The notes under the pieces are model-generated. The model was given only the letters and a program-made list of their open reading frames with translations, did not search any database and was not told the origin of the DNA. From Aspidiotus rigidus (taxonomy: Eukaryota; Arthropoda; Insecta; Hemiptera; Diaspididae), in the NCBI GenBank assembly GCA_035079385.1, contig JAVHKY010000023.1, positions 9,337,501 through 9,401,500 of the forward strand: a stretch of DNA of 64,000 nucleotides, in the 5' to 3' direction. Made by a program: the position numbers and the translations under genes. Below, one piece after another: positions 56,533 through 64,000 of this stretch. Within the stretch, counting starts at the first letter, position 1; each line of letters begins with the position of its first letter.

Positions 56533-57784
56533 TTGATCAAAGGCCTGAAGAGGAAGATTAGGAAGGCTGGGTTAATTGTCACAAAAGCTGACAAAGGAAA
56601 TGCTGTTGTGGTCATGGAGAAGTCTTCATACACTTCCAAAGTCCACGATATGCTTAGCCAATGTGGAGCTAAGGAGAATGCCCTGTTAAATTTTTCCTAT
56701 TTTGTAAAAGAGGTTAGGTTTCTTGTTAACAATAGAAAATTTATCTCCTCCCCTCCTTTACGGGCTGCCTAAAATTCATGAGGAAGAGGTACCTATACGG
56801 CCGGTGTTCTCGTTTGTCTCCTTCCCGCCCTCGCAAAATTTCTTGATCGCTGGTTCAAATCTCGAGTGGAGTTTGAGTCTCCCTATTCAGTATTGAATTC
56901 GTGTTACCCCACCTATAGTTTGAAGGTTGTTTGCCACCCTCTGGGTTCAACATGTTCCTTCGATGACGTGGGGTTATTGCCCAACATCCCCAAGGCCGTT
57001 ACCATGCAGTGGGTGGATGAGCTACCTGTGAAATCTGGTGTCTCTCACGAGGAAATGGGTGAATTCTTTGACCTATTGAAGGTCTGTTGGTTGCCGAACT
57101 TTTGTAAATTTGCGGTGGTAAATTCTATGAGTTCCCTGAAGAGGTGGGGATCCCGATTGGATCTCCGCTGGGTTCTCTTACCTCGCAAGTTCTTATGTCT
57201 AAATTTGAGGTTGACCTGTTCTCTTCGGGCCGGGTGTTTTTGAGTCATATATACTATTGGCACAGGTATGTTGACGACGTTTTGTGCGCGTGGACCGGTC
57301 CTATAGAACTCCTTGGTGAGCTTCTTGCTTATCTGAACAGCCTTTACCCTGCCATAAAATTTACACTAGAAGTTAGTGGCCCTGCTATAAACTTCTTGGA
57401 CTTGTCTGTTTCCTTCATTGACGATGTCCATGAATTTGGTATTAGAAAGAATACCTCGACCGATATTACCATCTACAGGTCGTCATTCGTACCTGTGCCC
57501 CACAAAGTTGCTACTCGCTTGATATCCCCTTGAGTCAGGTCGCTTTCCATAAAGAATTAATGACGATAAAGCACCTGGCTAGAGTAAATCAGGGCAAGGT
57601 GGATATTGACCTTATGGTTCGTAGGAGGCTCACTAGGAAATGCCTCGGTTCTACGACCTGCCTCCCCCGAGATTTGCACCACGATGGTAGGAAACGGGGG
57701 ATTAAGCTCCCGTTTCTGGGCAAGTTTTCATCGCAGCTGGGCTCTATTCTCCACCCTTTTCGGGTTTCAGCCTGCCTTTCATAA
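56533..57784 (+). pseudogene. Penelope RT, copy 2
   Basis: KAGLIVTKADKGNAVVVMEK is the RT N-terminal block. CSFDDVGLLPNIPKAVTMQ is motif A (normally SFDV), EEVGIPIGSPLGSLTSQV is motif B and RYVDDVLCAWTG is motif C with both aspartates. GPAINFLDLSVSF and VATRLISP follow. Frame changes occur near 56765, 57130 and 57530. Confidence 0.8.
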
Positions 57785-58160
57785 TCACACTACTGTTAAG
57801 AGTTTTTTCGTGAAATTAAAGGACCTTATTCCAGGGTCCGAAAGGGGGTGGCTTGTGGAGATTGCCCTGGGATAACCAGCCGTCGGCTTTAAATTATAGT
57901 TAAAGAGCCCAAAAAAGATTGGATGAAAGGTAGAGTGGGGGAGTCGGCCTTTGCTGACTATTTCAACGAAAGTGGTCACAACTTCAGAGAGGGGTCCGAA
58001 GTCCTCCTCCTTAGGCAAAATTCGTCTGGCCCTTGAGGAAATAGAAATCCTCCGACATCCGGGATAACAGTGACATTACCGTTTTGAACAGGTACATTCC
58101 TGAAGAAGGATTGATTGAACTAGTCTACGGGAATGATTCACATTTCGATGACTTATTGGT
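57785..58160 (+). pseudogene. Penelope copy 2, GIY-YIG remnant and C-terminus
   Basis: VKSFFVKLKDLIPGSERG leads into the nuclease, but the GIY and YIG motifs are replaced (WLVEIALG then stop). GESAFADYFNESGHNF and the ending RYIPEEGLIELVYGNDSH remain in other frames. The GIY-YIG nuclease normally nicks DNA for priming, so this copy could not supply it. Confidence 0.6.
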
Positions 58161-58582
58161 TTGGTCACGATTCTGTTTGATATCACTTGTTCTTGTTGGT
58201 GTTGGGTTCAGTTGCCTTTTATACTTCGAAAATGGCTGTTTAGCCGAAAGCGCTCATTGTTTTCAATTTCGTACAGTTCTTTTGTAGTTTTCTTTTGTTT
58301 TACTCCTTCAATTCAAATCTTGCTCTCTCCCTTATTTTCATCGTTATGCTTCACTAAAAATGAAAATTTGACAATATTTCCAGTGTTGCAAACTTGACCC
58401 CCTAACCGCAAGGCAGTGGTGCGACCTATTTTCTCCGTCACTATCCTTCAGCTCTTTCGCTCCATAGACACTCGCGAAATGAGGGAATATAAGGGCCTTT
58501 TTTAATAACGACTTCGGCGGATTTCATCATCGGAGTTTTCCTTTTCCTGTATGTCCATCCACATTGGTCGCCACCCAGCTAT

Positions 58583-59517
58583 GGGTATCCGGTCAAAATC
58601 CCGAAGGCGGAGTCCCAAAAAAAATAATCCCGAAGGCGAAATCCCGACGGACAAAATCCCGAAAACAGAATAACCGAAGTATTTTTTCCGGAAAAAATAC
58701 TTCGACAATTTCTCCCTTCCATGGAAACTGAAGATAGTACCTTCGGCCCGCTCACTCAGTTCTCCGTTAGTTATCTCATCTCGCTGCTTGGAACACAACT
58801 AAGAAACCACAGAAAACGACATGGAAGTAACATTAGTTGGTACGAAATAACACCTCGACGGCTTCATATACCATCGGTCGAAGAAAGGAAACGGGAAACA
58901 GTACCGGGATTGCAAACAAGTGAAAGACGGAACGTGCAAAGGCCGAGCGATAACAACAACACCAGTAAACGGCAAGGTCACAGTACTGAAAGGTCCGCAA
59001 GAATCACCGCATACTCACCCGCCAGATTGTGAGGAAACCGCCGCAGCGGAGCTCACACAGACGTTGAAGGAGCGGGCAGCAGACCAGCCTCTGAGAAAGC
59101 CGTCGGAATTACTCCGCGAAGTGTTAACGAATGTGGACGAAGGAGTTTTGAGCCAGTTAGCCGCTCAGGATGCACTCTTGCGAACTATCCGATGGACCAG
59201 GAGTGAAAGTCGTCCCCCTAATCCCCGGAAACTATCTAAGCTCAAGAAGCTTCCTGCAGACAGCCAAGTTACTCCTCACGGAGAACGCTTTCTACTACAT
59301 GACTCACAGCCGTGGGCTGGTGATGACGACGATGAAGACGACGACGAAGAGGATGATGAAGCCTGATTTTGTCTTGTCGGTCTTTCGGCCGTTCGGTTTT
59401 TTTTTTCTCGGAAAAACGACTTCGGGATTTCGCCGTCGGATTTTCTGTTTTCGGAATGTTTGTTTTCGGGATTTTGTCTGTCGGGTTTTCGCCTTCGGGA
59501 TTTTGTCCGGGAATCGC
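58583..59517 (+). mobile_element. short MULE with FLYWCH ORF and reiterated inverted ends
   Basis: The left end (58583-58700) repeats AATCCCGAAGGCG, AATCCCGACGG, AATCCCGAAAAC. The right end (59395-59517) is its inverse (TTCGGGATTT, TCGGGTTTTCGCCTTCGGGA and so on). Only the N-terminal half of a MULE-type protein lies between. No convincing target duplication. Confidence 0.7.
58851..59366 (+). CDS. FLYWCH zinc-finger protein, MULE N-terminal part
   Basis: The frame is open from 58851 without ATG and reads HLDGFIYHRSKKGNGKQYRD, then C-x(8)-C (CKQVKDGTC) and HTHPPD: a FLYWCH finger (C..C..HxH), with the usual W before the first Cys replaced by D. Downstream RKPSELLREVLTNVDEGVL, RTIRWTRSESRPPNPRKL and HGERFLLHDS match the linker of MULE transposases before the catalytic core. 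The protein then ends in a D/E-rich tail and stop at 59366, so the DDE core is absent. An exon boundary or 5' truncation explains the missing start. Confidence 0.6.
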   Translation, partial: HLDGFIYHRSKKGNGKQYRDCKQVKDGTCKGRAITTTPVNGKVTVLKGPQESPHTHPPDCEETAAAELTQTLKERAADQPLRKPSELLREVLTNVDEGVLSQLAAQDALLRTIRWTRSESRPPNPRKLSKLKKLPADSQVTPHGERFLLHDSQPWAGDDDDEDDDEEDDEA

Positions 59518-59738
59518 ATGCCGCTTGGCTTACAAGGTTGCCGCGTGAAGGCTGTGGAATTGGGCTTGACCGCAGTAATGGTGTCAGACATGGACGGCCG
59601 TATTCCATTGCTGTCTCTATTGAACTACAAATTCACAACTAGTAATAACACGTCTAATTTCTTTTATGTGGTTGGGAAAACTAAAGAGGCTATCTTTTTC
59701 AGCACCTCACTGTCATAAATCTTGGAGACGTTTACAGG

Positions 59739-60159
59739 ATGACAGAATACTCAAAGAGTAGAGTAAACGAAAAACCAATTACAAAGACCGCAGATATAAA
59801 GGAGAAGATGCGAGATCTTTCGGTTAACAAACCATCATCGGGCAAAGTTAGAACGCCACTGACCCAGATACGACTCACAAAACAGAATACCAACGAGATC
59901 AGGATTGAACGAGCGAGCCCTCGCGAGGTGACTCAAACTCGTAGACCAATTCAATTAAACCTTCGTCGGGAAAATACCTGTTGAGTACGGTAATATCGTC
60001 ACTGTTCAGATGACGCACTATTTCGATATTTTCCAACGCAACGCGCTTGAAGTAAGAATTCTCCTTGTGGAGAAGGGTAGCCGAACCTTCCTTGAAACTA
60101 TGACCACTGGAGACAAGGTGGTCCGCAAAGGCCGAATCACCCAAATTACCTTTCTTAAG
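59739..60159 (-). mobile_element. inverted 3' segment of a Penelope element
   Basis: It is the inverse of 61092-61518 with few differences: on the minus strand it reads KKGNLGDSAFADHLVSSGHS... to the end of the ORF, the 3' region and the leader end. The plus-strand ORF here (59739-59984) is only the antisense shadow of it. It joins the plus-strand copy 3 at about 60160. Confidence 0.8.
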
Positions 60160-61545
60160 ATCGCTGCCTTCAATAGTTATATTCATCGACTGACTAGCAT
60201 TCCGCTAAGTCAACCAGCTTTCCAAAAGGAGCTGGCGACCATTAAGCACTTGGCCGCTGTGAATGAGGTCAACTTGGACATTGACCGTATGGTCCGTAAA
60301 ATTTATGTCCAGATTTGAAGTTGACTTGTTTTCCTCTGGCCAAGTTCTACTGAGTCACATCCATTACTGGCACCGATACGTGGACGATATATTATGTGCG
60401 TGGACCGGTCCTCAAGAGCTCCTTGGTGAGTTTCTTCAGTATCTGAATAAAATGTATCCCTCCATAAAATTCACTACAGAAATTGGAGGTTCTTCCATAA
60501 ACTTTCTGGATCTTACTATCTCTGATAGAGATGGGGACCATGAATTTGCGATATTCAGGAAGAATACTTCGACCGATACAGTTGTCCACGGATCGTCCTT
60601 TTGTCTATTTCCTCATAAGATCGCTGCCTTCAATAGTTATATTCATCGACTGACTAGCATTCCGCTAAGTCAACCAGCTTTCCAAAAGGAGCTGGCGACC
60701 ATTAAGCACTTGGCCGCTGTGAATGAGGTCAACTTGGACATTGACCGTATGGTCCGTAAAAACGTTACGAGGAAGGGCCTTGATTCTACCACTTCCCGCC
60801 CCCGCGATCTGAGTGGTAATAATAATAAGAGATTACGTTGGATCAAGCTCCCGTTTTTGGGTGAGTTTTCATCCAAGCTGACTCGTGTCCTCCGCCCCTT
60901 TGGCTTCAGGCCTGCTTTTTATAACCTCACTACTGTGAAGGGTTTGTTTGTTAGGCTAAAGGACCCCATCCTGCGGGGGGAGAGGAGCGGTGTGTACAAA
61001 TTAGAGTGCAAGGATTGTAACGGCGTATACTTAGGCGAGACGGGTAGCCAGCTTGGAATTCGAGTAGAGGAGCACCTTAAGGCCTGGAAGAAAGGTAATT
61101 TGGGTGATTCGGCCTTTGCGGACCACCTTATCTCCAGTGGTCATAGTTTCACGGAAGGTTCGGCTACCCTTCTCCACAAGGAGAATTCTTACTTCAAGCG
61201 CGTTGCGTTGGAAAATATCGAAATAGTGCGTCATCTGAACAGTGACGATATTACCGTACTCAACAGGTATTTTCCCCACGAAGGTTTAGTTGAATTGGTC
61301 TACGAGTTTGAGTCACCTCGCGAGGGCTCGCTCGTTCAATCCTGATCTCATTGGTATTCTGTTTTATGAGTCGTATCTGGGTCAGAGGCGTTCTAACTTT
61401 GCCCGACGATGGTTTGTTAACCGAAAGATCTCGCATCTTCTCCTTTATATCTGCGGTCTTTGTAATTGGTTTTTCGTTTACTCTACTCTTTGAGTATTCT
61501 GTCATTATGTCGAGCCGTAACGTTTCGGACCGTGTCAATTCTACG
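60160..61545 (+). mobile_element. Penelope-like element, copy 3 (best preserved)
   Basis: It begins with about 140 bases (60162-60301) that duplicate 60619-60758 without visible difference. It then runs from just before RT motif C to the end of the ORF, the 3' region, and a leader (TTTACTCTACTCTTTGAGTA at 61482) with ATG at 61507. Followed by an opposing Penelope N-terminus on the minus strand. Confidence 0.8.
60308..61345 (+). CDS. Penelope RT C-terminal half with GIY-YIG endonuclease
   Basis: Open without stop for about 345 codons after the join. The ATG at 60263 belongs to the duplicated piece and is not native; family-like sequence starts at MSRFEVDLFSSGQ. RYVDDILCAWTG is RT motif C and NFLDLTI follows. 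The GIY-YIG part has GVYKLEC (GIY), CKDC (zinc pair), GVYLGETGSQ (YIG), R267-VEEH, E317 as possible catalytic Glu, and DHLISSGH giving two His of the CCHH motif. RT motifs A and B are missing, so it cannot be autonomous, but the nuclease part looks intact. Confidence 0.75.
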   Translation, partial: SRFEVDLFSSGQVLLSHIHYWHRYVDDILCAWTGPQELLGEFLQYLNKMYPSIKFTTEIGGSSINFLDLTISDRDGDHEFAIFRKNTSTDTVVHGSSFCLFPHKIAAFNSYIHRLTSIPLSQPAFQKELATIKHLAAVNEVNLDIDRMVRKNVTRKGLDSTTSRPRDLSGNNNKRLRWIKLPFLGEFSSKLTRVLRPFGFRPAFYNLTTVKGLFVRLKDPILRGERSGVYKLECKDCNGVYLGETGSQLGIRVEEHLKAWKKGNLGDSAFADHLISSGHSFTEGSATLLHKENSYFKRVALENIEIVRHLNSDDITVLNRYFPHEGLVELVYEFESPREGSLVQS

Positions 61546-61925
61546 TTTACAGGACTTCTCCATCACAACAATGGTTTTTCCTTCATCAGCCTTAGTGATG
61601 ATTAAATCCTCCTCTCTGGCCCTCCTCTTCAGCTCTTTGATCACCTCTCTTGCAAGATTATTATTGTGGACAAAGTCAGCGCACGTTTTTTGAACATCGA
61701 CCTGGGTCCAATTTTCATAGCTTGATCAGCAACGACATTCACCAGAGTATCAGCATCCTTCTCTAGGAGGTTGAGCTCATTCCTATCAAACTCAACCCGA
61801 CTGTAATTTATGATACGTGGCTGAAACTGTAAAACAATAGCTTCCCTGACGGTAGAGAGCTTGGATTTTTCTATTTTTCGTTTCTTTTTACTCGGTCTCA
61901 AATGTATGAAATTTATCGTCAACTC
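61546..61925 (-). pseudogene. Penelope N-terminal region, opposing strand
   Basis: Minus-strand ATG at about 61922 (TINFIHLRPSKKKRKI...), then ADTLVNVVADQAMKIGP. After a frame change near 61665 come AREVIKELKRRAREEDLIIT and KADEGKTIVVMEKS, the block seen at 56.55 kb in copy 2. It ends at the junction with copy 3. Together with the inverted 3' segment at 59.74-60.16 kb it could be one minus-strand element whose middle was replaced by copy 3. Confidence 0.65.
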
Positions 61926-62450
61926 TTATCGAACTCCACCGGATGGAGTAAGCTGGAGAGTCTAGAATGCACCAAGATATTCAACCTAGTGGTAACATAC
62001 ATATGTAACTGCCCATTTTACCTCCTTCGTACAAAACTGTTGTTGTTTGTTGGAGCAACACACCACGATATAGGTCTAATTCTTCGTTTCAACTTTAGCA
62101 TAGCGTTCGAAATTCAAGATTGCTATATACTCTTCTCAGCGTAAAGAGACCATCAATCTACGACGCCGACACAAGAGCGAAATACTTTGAAATTACAGTA
62201 AAAAGAGAACAAAACAAAGCAAAACATAATTTAACACTTCGCCTTAAGAGCTAAGACGACTAAAAATAATAGTCTCACGATACCGCGCAAAAGAATGAAG
62301 ACAATTATCATTATCGCGGAATAATATCACGTCGCGACTGAGCTACATACTATCTACCTATAAATAAATGAGTAAATGCGACATGGATTGGTCAATGTAA
62401 TAATAATAATTCACATCAAGAAGACGGATACGGCGAGCAATCCGATGTTT
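61926..62450. other. no gene recognised
   Basis: No supported feature. AT-rich with short ORFs. Confidence 0.3.
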
Positions 62451-62648
62451 CTAGAAAATTTTTCCGTCCATTAATTCATAAATTGGTGTAAAAATTAATA
62501 ATTTCTCCCTTGTCACATCAGCGCATTCTCCTACAAGTTGTTGACCCACCCCGTGATAAGAGACAACAAAATAATGAAGCCCTTCTCCAGAAGAAAAATC
62601 TCTCGTCCTCTCATCGACTAGAGCGTTCCACGAATTATGAAAAATTCC
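62451..62648 (-). CDS. possible terminal coding exon
   Basis: On the minus strand a strong acceptor (polypyrimidine then ATCTCAG, ending 62649) is followed by a 65-codon open frame from IFHNSWNALVDERTRDFSSG through YFVVSYHGVGQQLVGECADV to MDGKIF and TAG at 62451. Composition is protein-like (W, Y, C, H, balanced charge). It would accept a phase-1 intron. No upstream exon was found with confidence. Family not recognised. Confidence 0.35.
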   Translation of the reverse strand, partial: GIFHNSWNALVDERTRDFSSGEGLHYFVVSYHGVGQQLVGECADVTREKLLIFTPIYELMDGKIF

Positions 62649-64000
62649 TGAGATAAAAAAAAATCGACGACGATGATTACGAGATTGTCTAGCACGAGAG
62701 ATGCTACAAATCGGGATGTCTAGTTGAAGCTGAAAGTGACTAATCAGGTAGCCCAACAGACCTATGAGCGAGAGGAAAGTTCATCTACTTCGTAAAATAA
62801 CCGAACTGTAGGTACCTAATAACTAATAAGACTTGTATCTACCTTGTAGGTCTGGGTAGAGCGTAGATCGTGGTAATAGACATGGAAGGCTGCGGGCTAC
62901 TTATTCAATGAGCAAAAACACTGCCTATTCGTTAAAGTACGATTTTTCATTGCCAAGGATAACGTATCGATTTACTTGTACTCGATAAACCTCCGCATAT
63001 AACTCGATAATTTTACCCATCTGATACATTTTGCGTTATTATACGCCCATTCATCAATGACTAGCACGAGCCATTTAGGTCCAGCGATGCGTACACCCAG
63101 CTTTCATGTTTTGAACCACACACAGAACGCCATGGAATTGTGTGAGAAATTCTCACTTAGTTATTTCCATATCTTATCTGCGGCAATTACCGTATTCCGT
63201 TAGCGATGGAAAATCTTCTTCTGTATTACTTATTTTTATAATCGAAAAGGCTAATCGCGTTTGATGGAAAAACTCCCCCCTCGTTTTCAGAGACTTACTC
63301 TTGAACGATCGAGCGCTCAGTTTGCGTCCTTTTATACGAGAAAAATTATTTAGGAAGACTTGTTCCGCACTATTAATCTGATTCATCTAATGCACTCGGT
63401 TGCTTTTTCACATTAAGACGAGACGTTCATCACGATCGATATTTTATTTGAAAGTTTAAAATGCTATAAAAAAAGTGTGGAATTTTTTTTCAACGCAGGT
63501 GATCCAACTACACGCGTCGCGCAGCTCGTCGTAGGCTTCCATTTTAGAGAAATGGGGAGCACGCATCTCCATATGAAACAAGACAAACTTTTTTATGCTT
63601 TGATTCGTCAAATGGTTGTCACGACACCTACGTAAGATTACAATAGGAGGAGGGTAAAAGTCTCGGCTCGAAAATTGGAAGGGTCTGTATAACCTTGATC
63701 TACTAAGGTACCATAGGCAGAACGTCATTTTAGCGGCAAGCATGAACGCGTTCCACGCAGCCTCGCGGGAAAACGAAGGTGACCTATTTGTATGCACGCC
63801 AAGACTGTCCATACGTTCCGCGACACTGCGCGAAACGCGTTCGTACTTCGAATTTTTTTTTTTTGTTGTTGAAATGGCATATTGACATAAGCTCTTCTTT
63901 AGCTGGGTCAAATGGTCAAGATTACTAGAAACAATGGAGAAAAAGAAGATTAATAGTCAATTAATACAAATTATTCAGAACTACTTTGAAAACAGAAAAA
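62649..64000. other. no gene recognised; long minus-strand ORF of doubtful value
   Basis: The ORF 63911-63456 (151 codons) has no ATG start and no known motif. Its last 28 codons from MEAYDELRDACSWITC are protein-like. At 63296 a GTAAGT donor on the minus strand ends a frame starting MNQINSAEQVFL (63386), a possible exon in phase 1. Neither is strong. Confidence 0.25.

Larger units (their letters stand above)
56490..58265 (+). mobile_element. Penelope-like element, copy 2
   Basis: From the N-terminal part of the RT to the 3' region, in several frames. Closely related to copies 1 and 3, with longer 5' coverage than either. The GIY-YIG domain is mostly lost. Confidence 0.8.

Noticed and set aside
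58502..58798. 98-codon minus-strand ORF
   Set aside because: It runs through the reiterated inverted end of the MULE; composition follows the repeat.
59739..59984. 81-codon plus-strand ORF with a near-identical partner on the minus strand at 61260-61538
   Set aside because: Both are antisense shadows of the Penelope 3' region; the similarity comes from the inverted DNA repeat, not from a gene.
63456..63911. 151-codon minus-strand ORF
   Set aside because: It begins at a non-ATG codon, has no known motif, and its length is reachable by chance in this window.

Overview
The window looks like a nuclear genome segment of an arthropod, most likely an insect. It is AT-rich, intron-style splice sites are visible, no long host gene is present, and most recognisable sequence is transposable element. 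The transposon protein types (I-, R1- and CR1/jockey-type LINEs, Penelope-like elements, MULE transposases with FLYWCH and SWIM domains, a GTF2IRD2/ZBED-type hAT) are typical of arthropod genomes. The species cannot be fixed from sequence alone. No rRNA, tRNA, CRISPR or bacterial-type operon was found.

Layout. 0-3 kb: remnant of a multicopy arthropod gene family of unknown function (minus strand, one 77-bp intron still readable) and a diverged tandem repeat. 3.3-5.5 kb: 5'-truncated I-type LINE with reverse transcriptase (RT) and RNase H. 5.5-9.5 kb: mostly silent, one possible signal-peptide exon. 9.6-14.1 kb: minisatellite element, a 1.9-kb array of about 20-bp units split by a hAT MITE, and an R1-like LINE end. 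17-22.5 kb: SWIM-domain transposase end, a 2.7-kb element with about 620-bp inverted arms, a MULE deletion derivative with a 9-bp target duplication, and a LINE end. 25.7-28 kb: CR1/jockey-type LINE. 28.7-35.5 kb: a pogo-like element and a complete hAT (8-bp target duplication), both carrying nested insertions. 36.6 kb: TATA box plus first coding exon (signal peptide, perfect 5' splice site), the best evidence for a host gene. 38.2-39 kb: TCGA-dense tract. 40.7-41.9 kb: fold-back element. 42-45 and 56-62 kb: Penelope-like elements (PLEs) with RT and GIY-YIG domains. 49-51.6 kb: a nest of three repeats. 58.6-59.5 kb: short MULE with a FLYWCH domain.

The most unusual signal is a group of non-coding elements (called here A/B/C, D, E and F) that lack ORFs, share a minisatellite core related to AATTTTTCYAAGTCCC, and carry short terminal hairpins of nearly constant geometry (5-6 bp stem, 3-nt loop, usually GAA or TTC) although the stem sequences differ between families: GACATG-TTC-CATGTC, AACAGG-GAA-CCTGTT, AGCGGG-GAA-CCCGCT, GCGGG-AGA-CCCGC. 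In one family the stem shows a compensatory double change. They insert into each other and into hAT, pogo and Penelope copies. They could be non-autonomous Helentron-like elements or an undescribed hairpin-ended class.

The second unusual signal is in the PLEs: their leader sequences occur as inverted pairs just upstream of the start codon at several loci, and one copy has an inverted 3' segment plus an apparently exact 140-bp duplication.
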